DNA of 64,000 bases from Phragmitibacter flavus (GCF_005780165.1 NZ_VAUV01000002.1:124001-188000); one strand, 5' to 3'; shown: positions 8,602 through 17,866, numbered from the stretch's first letter. Numbers and translations: made by a program. The notes: generated by a model not told the origin, from the sequence alone.

Positions 8602-9792
8602 ATGATCGTTACACCCAAGATTCGCGGATTCATCTGCACCACCGCCCATCCTGAAGGATGCGCGAAACACGTTTCCGACCAGATTGCTGTCGTCAAAAGC
8701 GGGGGGATTCTCGCTGAGGGCCCCAAAAAGGTGCTGGTGATCGGCTCGTCGACCGGTTATGGCCTGTCCTCGCGAATCGCGGCCGCTTTCGGTTCGAATG
8801 CCGCGACCATTGGCGTGTTTTTTGAGCGTCCTGCCGAAGATGGCCGCACCGCGACCGCAGGCTGGTATAACACGGCGGCGTTTGAAAAAGAGGCGAAGGA
8901 AGCGGGATTGTATGCGCGTTCGTTCAATGGAGATGCCTATTCAGATCCGATCAAGGCAGAGGTCATTGAAGCCATCAAGGCGGATCTCGGTCAGGTGGAT
9001 TGTGTCGTTTACAGTCTGGCATCGCCGCGTCGGACCGATCCCAAGACGGGCGAAGTTTTCAAGTCGGTCTTGAAGCCGATTGGCGGTGTTTACACCAACA
9101 AGACCCTCAACACCACCACGGGCGTGGTGAGCGAGATTTCGATTGAACCCGCCCAGGGCGATGACATTGCGCAAACGGTGGCGGTGATGGGTGGTGAAGA
9201 TTGGGAATTGTGGATTGATGCTTTGATGGCAGCAGGCGTCCTTGCCGACGGAGTTCAGACGGTTTCCTATTCTTACATTGGGCCTGAAGTGACCTGGCCG
9301 ATTTACAAAAATGGCACCATTGGCAAAGCCAAGGAAGATCTTGAACGCGTGCAGCAGGCGCTTGATGAGAAGCTCGCTCCGCTCAATGGCAAGGCGTGGG
9401 TTTCGGTGAACAAGGCGCTGGTGACGCAGGCGAGTTCGGCGATTCCGGTCGTGCCGCTTTATATCTCGTTGCTTTACAAAATCATGAAGGCGGAAGGCAC
9501 GCATGAAGATTGCATTGAGCAGATGGACCGTCTATTCCGCGATCGTCTTTACAGTGGCGCGCCGCTGCCTGATGAGTCGGGTCGGATTCGTGTGGATGAT
9601 TGGGAAATGAAGCCGGCCGTGCAGGCGCTTATTGCGAAGCGCTGGACGGAAGTGAATACCGAGAACCTGGCGGAGTTTGGTGACTTTGCAGGTTATCAGT
9701 CCAGCTTCCTGCGTCTGTTTGGTTTTGGCCTAGATGGCGTGGATTACAGTGCGGACACCGACACGGCGGTTTCGATTCCGTCGATTGGGTGA
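8602..9792 (+). CDS. fabV: enoyl-[acyl-carrier-protein] reductase FabV
   Basis: A 396-residue member of the FabV/TER family, which reduces trans-2-enoyl-ACP with NAD(P)H in the last step of fatty acid elongation. The dinucleotide fold is visible in KVLVIGSSTGYGLSSRIAAAF, and the family's Tyr-x8-Lys active-site pattern is present in IYKNGTIGKAK. The start at IVTPKIRGFICTTAHP matches the family N-terminus. FabV replaces FabI and commonly gives insensitivity to triclosan; that is known for the family and not shown here. No other fab gene is adjacent. Confidence 0.95.
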   Translation: MIVTPKIRGFICTTAHPEGCAKHVSDQIAVVKSGGILAEGPKKVLVIGSSTGYGLSSRIAAAFGSNAATIGVFFERPAEDGRTATAGWYNTAAFEKEAKEAGLYARSFNGDAYSDPIKAEVIEAIKADLGQVDCVVYSLASPRRTDPKTGEVFKSVLKPIGGVYTNKTLNTTTGVVSEISIEPAQGDDIAQTVAVMGGEDWELWIDALMAAGVLADGVQTVSYSYIGPEVTWPIYKNGTIGKAKEDLERVQQALDEKLAPLNGKAWVSVNKALVTQASSAIPVVPLYISLLYKIMKAEGTHEDCIEQMDRLFRDRLYSGAPLPDESGRIRVDDWEMKPAVQALIAKRWTEVNTENLAEFGDFAGYQSSFLRLFGFGLDGVDYSADTDTAVSIPSIG

Positions 9793-9835
9793 GGTGAGGT
9801 TCGTTATCCTGCGCCATTCCGCACGATGGATTTTT

Positions 9836-9917
9836 CGTCCCGTCGGGACGTTTCATAACAGCCCGGCACAAGGTGCCGGGTTTCGGTTGAGGTTCGGATG
9901 GCGTCCTACAGGGACGC
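9836..9917. repeat. cluster of three short palindromes (REP-like) after fabV
   Basis: Three perfect inverted repeats follow one another: CGTCCCG-T-CGGGACG (9836-9850), CCCGGCAC-AAG-GTGCCGGG (9862-9880) and GCGTCC-N5-GGACGC (9901-9917), each followed by similar text (TTTCATAAC, CTTCATACC). They look like parts of a dispersed REP-type element. The middle hairpin could also end fabV transcription, although no T-run follows. Confidence 0.6.
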
Positions 9918-9987
9918 TTCATACCGCGTATGTTTGGCGACCCTGAATGCGCATGAGGCGTCCATGCAGACCTTTGGCTTCACCCGA

Positions 9988-10335
9988 TCATGAGCGTTTG
10001 CGCGTGAGCATGATTTCGTTGCCGTCAGGATCGATGCACATGGCGAGATGGGGAGGTTCTCCGTTTTCGGGTTCGGGTTCGCGGGACAGTTGACCGCCGG
10101 CGGCAACGATCTCGGCGGCCCCGGCGATGACGTCGGGAACTTGAAAGCTCAGTCCGGTCCAGGTGCGTGAGCCTTCACCGCCGCCATGGATGCCGATGAT
10201 GCCGTTGGCAACGGCGACTTCGCTGATGAAATCGTTCTTCTTCAGCACCTCGCCGCCAAACACGGTGACGTAAAAATTCAAGGCGCGATCCATGTCCGCA
10301 GCCCAGATGACATACTTGAGTCGTTCCACTTGCAT
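9988..10335 (-). CDS. VOC family (glyoxalase/bleomycin-resistance fold) protein
   Basis: A 115-residue single-domain VOC protein. It has the usual opening (ERLKYVIWAADMDRALNFYVTVFGGEV), a central LSFQVPDV strand, and the C-terminal metal-site strand (HLAMCIDPDGNEIMLTRKR) ending at the normal place. Function in this superfamily ranges from dioxygenases to antibiotic binding, so no substrate is proposed. The frame is open up to 10464, which would add 43 residues without family character; ATG 10335 gives normal domain length. It is divergent from msrP. Confidence 0.85.
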   Translation of the reverse strand: MQVERLKYVIWAADMDRALNFYVTVFGGEVLKKNDFISEVAVANGIIGIHGGGEGSRTWTGLSFQVPDVIAGAAEIVAAGGQLSREPEPENGEPPHLAMCIDPDGNEIMLTRKRS

Positions 10336-10481
10336 GCCGAGCTTTGGCACAGTTGGAGCTCGATGAACAGGGATAGTTTCGGGTTCGGTGAATCTGCCGG
10401 GTTGCAGAAAACGGAATATTCTGGGAATATTTTTGATCGTCGCTTCTCTCACCTTCAGCCCCACCTTTTAATTTCTCTCCG

Positions 10482-11456
10482 ATGAGTGACAGCAGTCCCA
10501 AAATTCCATCCAGCGAGATCACGCCTGAGGCCACGTTTCTCAATCGGCGTTTTTTCATGAAGTCGTCCATCTGGGCAGGCACTTCACTGGCCACAGCAGG
10601 GATCTATCGGGCATTCAGTCCACGACCTGAAGTGGTCAACACTGGAACGGAAATCGCGACAGTGGCTGAAACAGCGGGAGAGGCGGCGGAGTTGCCGGTG
10701 CTGAATGAGAAGCTGACGGCGTTTGATGACATCGCGGGATATAACAATTTTTATGAGTTCTCCACCAGCAAGTCGGCGGTGGCGGCCAAGGCGAAAAATT
10801 TCATTACCAATCCGTGGAGTCTGCAGATCGATGGACTGGTCAATCAACCGCGCACCTTTGATCTCGATGAATTGCTCAAGATCGAAAGCGTGGAACGCAC
10901 CTATCGTTTTCGTTGTGTCGAAGGCTGGTCGATGGTGATTCCCTGGGTGGGTTTTCCGCTTTCGAAATTGCTCAGCATGGCCGATCCGAAAAGTCAGGCG
11001 ACGCATGTGGCGTTTGAGACTTATTATGACATCAAGCAAATGCCTGACTCAGGTTATGCAGGCATTGATCTACCTTACGTGGAAGGTTTGCGGCTTGATG
11101 AGGCGATGCATCCGCTGACGTTGATGGCGACCGGGTTGTATGGCAAGACCCTGCCGAATCAGAATGGGGCGCCGATCCGTTTGGTGGTGCCTTGGAAGTA
11201 TGGATTCAAGAGCATTAAGTCGGTGGTGAAAATCACGCTCACGGACAAGGAACCGCCCATCACCTGGAACCTCGCCAACCCGAACGAGTATGGTTTTTAT
11301 TCCAATGTGAATCCAGAGGTGAGTCATCCGCGTTGGTCGCAGGCGAGGGAGCGGCGCATTGGTGAGGGCGGCACGCGCGAGACCTTGATGTTTAATGGCT
11401 ACGCCGATCAGGTGGCGCATTTGTATGCGGGCATGGACTTGCGGGTGAATTATTAA
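10482..11456 (+). CDS. msrP: protein-methionine-sulfoxide reductase catalytic subunit MsrP (YedY)
   Basis: A molybdopterin oxidoreductase of 324 residues with a twin-arginine signal ([22 protein letters not shown]). The conserved Cys that ligates molybdenum lies in [14 protein letters not shown]. The sulfite-oxidase fold continues with [19 protein letters not shown] and the C-terminal [16 protein letters not shown]. Known role of the family: repair of oxidised methionines in periplasmic proteins, with electrons from the heme membrane protein MsrQ. msrQ begins 7 bases downstream, so the pair forms an operon. Confidence 0.95.
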   Translation: MSDSSPKIPSSEITPEATFLNRRFFMKSSIWAGTSLATAGIYRAFSPRPEVVNTGTEIATVAETAGEAAELPVLNEKLTAFDDIAGYNNFYEFSTSKSAVAAKAKNFITNPWSLQIDGLVNQPRTFDLDELLKIESVERTYRFRCVEGWSMVIPWVGFPLSKLLSMADPKSQATHVAFETYYDIKQMPDSGYAGIDLPYVEGLRLDEAMHPLTLMATGLYGKTLPNQNGAPIRLVVPWKYGFKSIKSVVKITLTDKEPPITWNLANPNEYGFYSNVNPEVSHPRWSQARERRIGEGGTRETLMFNGYADQVAHLYAGMDLRVNY

Positions 11457-11462
11457 ACGGCC

Positions 11463-12071
11463 ATGACTTTTTCAACTGACTTCAAGTTCCATCGGGCGCT
11501 TTTTGTGTTTCACGGACTGCTGCCGTTGATGCTGATTTTGGTGGATGCATGGCGAGGCAATTTGGGGGCCAATCCGGTGGAATTTGTAACGCGTGCAACC
11601 GGGGTGTTGTCGTTGGTGTTTTTGATCATCACCTTGTTGGTGACCCCTTTAAGGAAGGCATTCGGATGGAACTGGCTGCTCAAACAACGGCGATTGCTGG
11701 GGCTGTATGCGTTCTTTTATGGGGTGGCGCATTTGCTCACGTATCTGGCATTTGATCGCGACTGGCAGTTGCAGACCGTGGTGGGCGATGTGTTGAAAAG
11801 ACCATTCATCGCGGTGGGCATGCTGGCTTTTGCGTTGATGATTCCGCTGGCGGTGACTTCGACGAACGCGATGATCAAAAAGCTGGGTGGGAAACGCTGG
11901 GCGCAGCTGCATCGATTGACCTATGTGGTCGCCATTGGCGGGGTGGTGCATTATTACATGATTGAGAAGTCCGACATCCGGTATCCCGTGGTGTTCGGCA
12001 TGGTGGTGGTGCTGTTGTTGGGATATCGGCTTGCCAACCGACCCAAGCCATTGGTGCGAACGGCGAAGTAA
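11463..12071 (+). CDS. msrQ: protein-methionine-sulfoxide reductase heme-binding subunit MsrQ (YedZ)
   Basis: A 202-residue membrane protein with six predicted helices. It belongs to the ferric-reductase-like heme-b family: His residues occur in helices at GVAHLLTYL, WAQLHRLTYVVA and GVVHYYM, as expected for heme ligation. It hands quinone-pool electrons to MsrP. It follows msrP directly and is co-transcribed. The length fits known MsrQ proteins. Confidence 0.94.
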   Translation: MTFSTDFKFHRALFVFHGLLPLMLILVDAWRGNLGANPVEFVTRATGVLSLVFLIITLLVTPLRKAFGWNWLLKQRRLLGLYAFFYGVAHLLTYLAFDRDWQLQTVVGDVLKRPFIAVGMLAFALMIPLAVTSTNAMIKKLGGKRWAQLHRLTYVVAIGGVVHYYMIEKSDIRYPVVFGMVVVLLLGYRLANRPKPLVRTAK

Positions 12072-12127
12072 AATAGGGTCACGTTCATGCTTCTTGCGTA
12101 GGCGAAAGTTGCTGCGATGATCTCACC

Positions 12128-12610
12128 ATGAGATTCAGCTTCCTGTTTTGCTTTCTGGTCCTTTGTAACTCGGCGGTCGCTCAAAAAGACACGGCGCATC
12201 ACCGGGAAGTGTATGCGGAGATCAACAAAAACGAGGGATCCTACCAAAAGGTCAAGGCATCGTATGGGGAAGATGAGACGACGTTTGAGATTGTGGGATT
12301 TTTTGACGGGGCGACATTGCGCAAAATTGTCGCCAGGGTGCCGGGTGAGGATGGCAATGGTCACGACGAGTATTATGTCGAGAATGGTCAGCCGTTGTTT
12401 GTTTTTAATACTTATGACTCGGTTGATCCTGTCTCCGAGAAAGACATGAAAGTGGAGAACCGCCTGTATTTCAAAGATGGCAGGATGGTCAAGTGGCTGG
12501 ACACGAAGAAGAAGCCCGTCGATCCGAAGTCTGAAGATTTTCAGTTGGAGGCGGAAAGGCTCACGACCAACTTCAAAAACTTCGTGGTGGCGCTCAAAGC
12601 GAAGCGTTGA
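12128..12610 (+). CDS. secreted protein of unknown function
   Basis: I do not recognise the family. The product has a clear signal peptide (MRFSFLFCFLVLCNSAVAQ) and a 140-residue mature part rich in charged residues, with alternating hydrophobic positions suggesting beta structure (ETTFEIVGFFDGATLRKIVARV, then DEYYVENGQPLFVFNTY). The layout is that of a small periplasmic protein. It sits 57 bases after msrQ and could be co-transcribed. It ends 1 base before the convergent transporter gene. Confidence 0.6.
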   Translation: MRFSFLFCFLVLCNSAVAQKDTAHHREVYAEINKNEGSYQKVKASYGEDETTFEIVGFFDGATLRKIVARVPGEDGNGHDEYYVENGQPLFVFNTYDSVDPVSEKDMKVENRLYFKDGRMVKWLDTKKKPVDPKSEDFQLEAERLTTNFKNFVVALKAKR

Positions 12611-12611
12611 T

Positions 12612-14381
12612 TCAAAGCGGCCAGAACACGGGGATCAACACCAGGGTGATCACCAGGATTCCCAGGCTGAGGGGCAGTCCCACCAGGAAGAAATCACGAA
12701 ACCGGTATCCTCCTGGTCCATACACCATGAGACAGGCGGGTTCGAGGGGAGTCAGGAAGGAGCAGCTCGCAGCGACGGCGACGGTCATGGCCAATGCCCT
12801 TGGATTGAGGTCCATCTGCACGGCGGCGGCAACGGCAATGGGCAGCACCAGCGCGGCGGCGGCCTGGTTCGACATGGGTTGAGAAAGGGCCACGGTGAGC
12901 AGGAAAATACCGGCGATCAACCATCGCGGACTCAGGCCGGATGCCAGGTGATTGATCCATTGGCCGATCAGTTGATCAGCTCCAGACGCCTGCATCGCGG
13001 CTCCGACGCTTAACATGCAGGCGATGAGGATGACGGCCTTCCATTCAACTTCGCGATAGATGACTTCAGGGGAGACTAGTCCGCTGGCGAGCATCGCAAA
13101 AGCTCCTCCCAACACGGCAACAGGAAGGGGAGCGATTTTGAAGATGCCAATGAGCAGGGCGATGATGAAACAGGCGGCCATCAGGCCGGCACGGAGGGCG
13201 GGCATGGATTTGGTCTCCGGCTCGCCGATCATCCGGAAGGCACCCATGTCCTGCAGGGTGGCCAGTTCGCCGGGAGGACCTTGCAGGAGAAGCACATCGC
13301 CGACCGCGAGGTTGACCTGACTCATTTTACGCACGGCGCGGCCTTTGTGTTGAAGTCCGAGGGCGATGACGCCGAAACGATCACGGAAACGCGCGTCTTT
13401 GAGGGAGCGTCCAATGAGGGTCGATTTTGGCAGCAGCAGGGCTTCGACGATTTTGGTGTCCGGGTCGGCTTCGGACAAGGCGGACAGTTTGGCATCGGCC
13501 TTTAGCTGCACGGCATGCATGTCCTTGATGCGCAGCAGGGCATCGTGCGGACCTTCGACCAGCAGCACGTCGCCATCACGCAGGGTGACGTTGCCACGGG
13601 GACGAAGGTTTTGGTCTTTGTTGCGCACGATGCGCAACACGTTGAGGTCGTAGTCCTCGCCCAGGCGGCTGTCGACCAGCGTTTTTCCCGCGAAGGAGGA
13701 GCCCTCAGTGAGCACCAGTTCGCCGAGATACTTGCCTTCTTTTAGCTCGTCTTCGACCGAGGTGTAGTGGCGCTTGGGGAGGAGTCGGAGGCCGATCAGT
13801 CCAATGTAGACGATGCCGAGCAACAAGATGGGCAGTCCGACAGGGGCGAGTTCAAACATGTCCATCGCGGGCATGCCGAGATTTTGCATCAATCCGCTGA
13901 CGACCAGATTGGTGGAGGTGGCAATGAGCGAGACGGAACTGGCGAGGATGGAAGCAAATGCCAGAGGCAGCAGAAACATGGCTCCGGGCGTTTTCATGCG
14001 TCGGGCCACGGCGAGCACCACCGGGATGAAGAAGGCGGTGGTGGCGGTATTGCTGACAAACGCGCTCAAGAAGCCCACCGAGATCATCATCAGCCAAAGG
14101 AAGCGGGTGGGGCTTTGACCGGTGGCACGCAGCAGTTGCCTTGAGACCACCTCCATCAATCCGGTTCGCGACAGGACGGTGGTCATGAGCAGCAGCCCGA
14201 GGATCATCATCACGGTATCGCTGGCAAAACCGGCAAAGGCTTGTTCGGGACTGAGCACACCGGAGATGACAAAGGCAAGCATGAGGCCGAGCGCGACAAT
14301 CTCAGCCGCCACCCATTCAAACGAGAAACACAGCACGGCGATGGCGAGCAATGCGAGGACAATGCCTATTTCAAATGTCAT
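12612..14381 (-). CDS. SLC13-type anion permease with two TrkA-C (RCK_C) domains
   Basis: A 589-residue transporter. Helices occupy residues 1-200 and 395-589, and between them are two soluble RCK_C units (about 205-285, ending GDVLLVEGPHDALLRI, and about 305-385, ending GDVLLLQGPPGELATL). This domain order is that of the SLC13/CitM-like families that move sulfate, dicarboxylates or similar anions with Na+. TSTNLVVSGLM resembles the family's first SNT substrate/sodium motif and MSNQAAAALVLPIA the second. The substrate cannot be chosen from sequence alone. Confidence 0.88.
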   Translation of the reverse strand: MTFEIGIVLALLAIAVLCFSFEWVAAEIVALGLMLAFVISGVLSPEQAFAGFASDTVMMILGLLLMTTVLSRTGLMEVVSRQLLRATGQSPTRFLWLMMISVGFLSAFVSNTATTAFFIPVVLAVARRMKTPGAMFLLPLAFASILASSVSLIATSTNLVVSGLMQNLGMPAMDMFELAPVGLPILLLGIVYIGLIGLRLLPKRHYTSVEDELKEGKYLGELVLTEGSSFAGKTLVDSRLGEDYDLNVLRIVRNKDQNLRPRGNVTLRDGDVLLVEGPHDALLRIKDMHAVQLKADAKLSALSEADPDTKIVEALLLPKSTLIGRSLKDARFRDRFGVIALGLQHKGRAVRKMSQVNLAVGDVLLLQGPPGELATLQDMGAFRMIGEPETKSMPALRAGLMAACFIIALLIGIFKIAPLPVAVLGGAFAMLASGLVSPEVIYREVEWKAVILIACMLSVGAAMQASGADQLIGQWINHLASGLSPRWLIAGIFLLTVALSQPMSNQAAAALVLPIAVAAAVQMDLNPRALAMTVAVAASCSFLTPLEPACLMVYGPGGYRFRDFFLVGLPLSLGILVITLVLIPVFWPL

Positions 14382-14515
14382 TCGGGAAAAGAAGGTGGTG
14401 GCGTTTCAAATAGGGCATGGCTCGGAAGGATGGTCCGTCCATCAGGAAGGCGTGCTTGTCGAGGCTGAAACGCTGGCCCCTGCGAGGTTGCGTGTGGGCA
14501 ATTGTGGCTGGTGCT

Positions 14516-15337
14516 TCAGTCGGGTCGTTGCGCCGGAGCCAATTTTTGCTGACTGCGTGACACCATGGCTTTGACCCGGTTGGGAGCATCCTCGATCAGC
14601 GAAGGAATAAGGGCGGCTTCGGGGAGATTTTTCCAGTATTTCTTGGGCATCTCGGATTGCATCGCCTGAATTTTTACCCGGGCAGGATTGAAGATGCTGC
14701 CGAAGTAGGTGAGCCATAAATCTTCCACGGCGTCGGCGTCGGGAGCTTGCGCTTTGGTGGCCGGAGGGGTGAATTGCAGTTCGGTTCCATCCCAATGCAC
14801 ACAGCGGTCGGGGGTGAGAATGGACCAGCGCATGCTGGCGAAGCGATCGCGGAAGAATGGGGCGTTGAGTTCGACGATGAGATGCTCGGGTTCGAACCAG
14901 GCGACATACCATTGGCCCTGCTCCGTTTGAACTGCCCGGAAGCGCACGAAGGCGCGCATTTTGTGGGAGTCACGGCGCACGGCCTTGTCCATTTGGATGA
15001 GGGTGTGCATGTCGTCATCGACAGAGATTTGCATGAGGTGGGATTCGCCATGGGTGTGCCGCCACAGGAGTCGGTAAAGAAGGGTCCAACGTTTGGGATC
15101 GCGATGACAGGACACCCGTTTGGCCAGCGGCAGGAAGTCGCGCGGGACGCGAATGGTGGGGTCGGGAGCGGCTGCCGATGGGGGAGTAGAGGTGGGGGAA
15201 TCGAACAGCGCGAGGGATGGCTGATGGGTGTCGAGTTCTTCCCAGTTGGCGAGGAGGGGAGGGACTTGTTCGCGCAGGGCGAGACGGGCGGCGGTTTGCC
15301 AGTCCGGGAAGGTGGGTCGAAATCTAAACGTTTGCAT
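14516..15337 (-). CDS. TIGR03915 family DNA-metabolism protein (partner of TIGR03916)
   Basis: A 273-residue soluble protein whose opening (FRPTFPDWQTAARLALREQ), HGESHLMQISVDDDMHTLIQMDKAVRRDSHKMRAFVRFR middle and Pro-rich linker match TIGR03915. This family is found beside the TIGR03916 radical SAM protein and is sometimes fused to a UdgX-like uracil-DNA glycosylase domain, which is absent here. The radical SAM gene ends 14 bases upstream, so both share the LexA-type promoter at 16596-16609. The molecular activity is unknown; a role in DNA repair is inferred from family naming and from the SOS-like box. Confidence 0.85.
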   Translation of the reverse strand: MQTFRFRPTFPDWQTAARLALREQVPPLLANWEELDTHQPSLALFDSPTSTPPSAAAPDPTIRVPRDFLPLAKRVSCHRDPKRWTLLYRLLWRHTHGESHLMQISVDDDMHTLIQMDKAVRRDSHKMRAFVRFRAVQTEQGQWYVAWFEPEHLIVELNAPFFRDRFASMRWSILTPDRCVHWDGTELQFTPPATKAQAPDADAVEDLWLTYFGSIFNPARVKIQAMQSEMPKKYWKNLPEAALIPSLIEDAPNRVKAMVSRSQQKLAPAQRPD

Positions 15338-15351
15338 TTTTCGTGCTGGAG

Positions 15352-16596
15352 TTAGCCAACGGCAAGCGGGGTGAAAACATCGGGCGCAAACAACTCCATT
15401 TGCTTCTCGGAGCGGGCCATGACTGCCGTGTGTTTTTCGATGCGATGAGGCGTGTGATCGGCGGTGATGATGAACGGCAGGACCTTTTTCATGGGCATGC
15501 GCATGCGCATCAGATCGGTCAAACGAAGGGTGTGCCAGCGCCGAATTTGCAGGATGCGATCGACGTTGCGGACGCCGAGTCCGGGAACACGCAGCAGGGT
15601 TTCGCGTGGAGCACGATTGATATCGGTGGGGAACTCGTCGCGATGATTTAATGCCCAGGCGAGCTTGGGATCGATGTCGAGTGGCAGGTTGGGCGAGTCG
15701 GGGGTGGTGAGTTCGGTGACCTTGAATCCGTAAAAACGCAGCAGCCAGTCGGCTTGATACAATCGATGTTCGCGAACCAGTGGAGGTGAGATCAGCGGCA
15801 GTTGACTCGATGCATCGGGGATGGGACTGAAGGCGGAATAATAAACGCGTTTGAGTTGGTGGTTTTGGTAGAGGGAAGAGGCTTGATCGAGGATGGCGCG
15901 GTCCGCGGTGGGTGTGGCGCCAACGATCATTTGCGTGCTTTGACCGGCGGGTGAGAACGCGGAAGCCTTGCGGTTTTCGCGCTTTTCTATCTTGGCCTGG
16001 GTGATGCGCTTGCCGATGACGGTCATGGCTCCGCGAATGCGATCAAGGTTCTTTTCCGGCGCGAGCTGGTCGAGATCGGCCGGCGTGGGGAGTTCCACGT
16101 TGATGCTTAATCGATCCGCCCAGCGGCCAGCTTCTTCGATCAATTCGGGGGCTGCTTCGGGGATGGTTTTAAGATGGATGTAACCGCGAAACTGATGATC
16201 CACGCGCAGCGTTTTTGCGACCCGCACCACTTGTTCCATGGTGTGGTTCGAACTGCGGACAATGCCGGAACTGAGGAACAGGCCTTCGATGTAGTTGCGG
16301 CGGTAGAAATCGAGGGTGAGATCGACCACTTCTTCGGGGGTGAAACGGGCGCGGCGCACGTTGCTGGAGGAACGATTGATGCAATACAGGCAGTTGTAAA
16401 TGCAGGAGTTGGTCATCAAGATTTTCAGCAGCGAAACGCAGCGTCCATCGGGCGTGTAGCTGTGGCAGATGCCCATGCCGGTGGTGCTGCCAAGACCACC
16501 CGCGCGTGAATCGCGTTTGTTGGTGCCGCTGCTGGCGCAGGAGGCATCATATTTGGCGGCATCGGCCAGAATCGAAAGCTTATCGCGAATTTGCAT
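15352..16596 (-). CDS. putative DNA modification/repair radical SAM protein (TIGR03916)
   Basis: A 414-residue radical SAM protein. The [4Fe-4S] motif CxxxCxxC is at CIYNCLYC, within the family signature TNSCIYNCLYCINR. The C-terminal part holds a helix-hairpin-helix (RAPRETLLRVPGLGVRNVDRIL) that suggests contact with DNA. The family is annotated as putative DNA modification or repair and travels with TIGR03915, which follows in the same operon. The ATG at 16596 (MQIRDKLSIL) matches the family start; a longer frame to 16635 would run through the LexA-type palindrome, so it is not used. Confidence 0.9.
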   Translation of the reverse strand: MQIRDKLSILADAAKYDASCASSGTNKRDSRAGGLGSTTGMGICHSYTPDGRCVSLLKILMTNSCIYNCLYCINRSSSNVRRARFTPEEVVDLTLDFYRRNYIEGLFLSSGIVRSSNHTMEQVVRVAKTLRVDHQFRGYIHLKTIPEAAPELIEEAGRWADRLSINVELPTPADLDQLAPEKNLDRIRGAMTVIGKRITQAKIEKRENRKASAFSPAGQSTQMIVGATPTADRAILDQASSLYQNHQLKRVYYSAFSPIPDASSQLPLISPPLVREHRLYQADWLLRFYGFKVTELTTPDSPNLPLDIDPKLAWALNHRDEFPTDINRAPRETLLRVPGLGVRNVDRILQIRRWHTLRLTDLMRMRMPMKKVLPFIITADHTPHRIEKHTAVMARSEKQMELFAPDVFTPLAVG

Positions 16597-17050
16597 GTTC
16601 AATAGAACATTAATTGAGCTTAACAAAATTGGCAACCCAATAACCGGAGATGCTGCAAATGATGAAGGTCAATCGACGAAAGCTTTGCGTGAAGGTCTGA
16701 TTGCTGCTGCTACCATGGATCGCATGTATACCGCATCCATCCCCTGGAAAGTGCTCTCATCAAAAGTCGGCGTCGGTGTGCTTACGGAGGGTTGGAATCT
16801 GGCGGGGGTTGAAGAGGACACGCAGGAAATCCGCACCTTTGTGGTGGACGTGTTTTTTGACTCGACATTTGTGTCGCCTCCAGTCGTGCAACTTGGCCTT
16901 ACTGGATTTGATATTGATGATCGCGACAGTTCACGGCTCACGCTGACGGCGGAGAACATCACGCAATCGGGTTTTCAGGTATTGGTCACCACCTGGGCGG
17001 GCACGCGTGTTTATGCGGCGGAGTTCAACTGGCTGGCGATTGGGGCTTGA
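16595..17050 (+). CDS. H-type lectin domain protein
   Basis: The C-terminal 85 residues show the H-type lectin pattern (PF09458): TFVVDVFFDSTFVSPPVV, an LGLTGFDIDD strand, the Arg and AENIT core, then GFQVLVTTWAGTRVYAAEFNWLAIG. Such domains bind sugars (GalNAc) in snail agglutinins and occur in scattered bacterial proteins. There is no signal peptide. The frame opens at ATG 16595, inside the LexA-type box; ATG 16714 (MDRMYTASIP) is a good alternative and keeps the whole lectin domain. The gene abuts the convergent methyltransferase stop to stop. Confidence 0.65.
   Translation: MFNRTLIELNKIGNPITGDAANDEGQSTKALREGLIAAATMDRMYTASIPWKVLSSKVGVGVLTEGWNLAGVEEDTQEIRTFVVDVFFDSTFVSPPVVQLGLTGFDIDDRDSSRLTLTAENITQSGFQVLVTTWAGTRVYAAEFNWLAIGA
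16596..16609. promoter_or_regulatory. LexA-type operator (perfect palindrome)
   Basis: TGTTC-AATA-GAACA is a perfect match to the TGTTC-N4-GAACA LexA motif that I recall for Verrucomicrobia. It lies immediately upstream of, and overlaps by one base, the start codon of the TIGR03916 gene. A repressor here would cover the start region of the repair operon. It also overlaps the first codons of the divergent lectin frame. Confidence 0.75.
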
Positions 17051-17866
17051 TCAGCCATCTTGGGAATGGTCGGGTTTGCGGAAGCACCAGGAGCGGTAGG
17101 ACAGTTCGCCTGATCGCAGGGCCTCATACACGCGTGATCCCGGCACGCCGGCGAAGTCGCGACCGAGATCGTGCAAAAGTTTTGGAAGGCGTTTTTGCAC
17201 CAGGGCGAGACTGCTGGCGGCATTGGCATCCATGCCTCTTAAGACTTCGGAACTGATGTCGCGTTGGTTCACGATTTCAAGAGGTGCAGAGTTGACGGCT
17301 TTTTGCCAAACATCGAAGCCGTCGCCGAAGCGGAAGTCGGCATACAGAAAATGGCCACCGGGACGCAGCACACGCGCCACTTCGTTGAGGAAGGTCGGGA
17401 AGTCGGGGTAGCAGTGGGACGCTTCGACATTGATGACCGCATCCATCGACTGATCGGCAAACGGCAGCTTTTGGGCATCGCCTTGAACGAAGGTAAGTCC
17501 GGTCACCGCATGACGTTTCTGGCAGAAGCGCACGCCTTCGGGATTGAGATCGAGCCCGGTGTAGGATTGGGGGTGTTTGGTCCGGGTGATCCACGAAGCG
17601 CCTCCTCCATGGCCGCAACTGACTTCCAGCACCTCCTTGCCACTCAGATCGATGGCCGAAGCGACGTGATGATAGAGCTGGATGCAGGCGCGATTGGGTT
17701 CATCCTCGGGGTCCAACGCTAGGCCCACGGGAGGATCGGTTTCAAACGCGTAGTTGAGGAACAGGATGTCGTCGCTGCGCAGGCGGCGGGTGAGAAACGG
17801 ATACCACCAGGCCCAAAGGGTTTTGCGGATGCGGCCAATGGCGAAGAGATGTTCGAGGAGGGACAT
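17051..17866 (-). CDS. class I SAM-dependent methyltransferase (phthiotriol-methyltransferase-like)
   Basis: A 271-residue methyltransferase with motif I VLEVSCGHGGGASWI, an acidic end of strand 2 (YTGLDLNPEG), a Gly-Asp-Ala-Gln motif (VQGDAQKLPFADQSMD) and NVEASHCYPDFPTFLNEVARVLRPGG. The SCGxGGG and VEASHCYP pattern resembles actinobacterial phthiotriol/phenolphthiotriol dimycocerosate methyltransferases and related polyketide methylases. The substrate here is unknown. It is unrelated in detail to the other methyltransferase (7734-8585). Its start at 17866 is closely followed upstream by heptamer repeats. Confidence 0.85.
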   Translation of the reverse strand: MSLLEHLFAIGRIRKTLWAWWYPFLTRRLRSDDILFLNYAFETDPPVGLALDPEDEPNRACIQLYHHVASAIDLSGKEVLEVSCGHGGGASWITRTKHPQSYTGLDLNPEGVRFCQKRHAVTGLTFVQGDAQKLPFADQSMDAVINVEASHCYPDFPTFLNEVARVLRPGGHFLYADFRFGDGFDVWQKAVNSAPLEIVNQRDISSEVLRGMDANAASSLALVQKRLPKLLHDLGRDFAGVPGSRVYEALRSGELSYRSWCFRKPDHSQDG

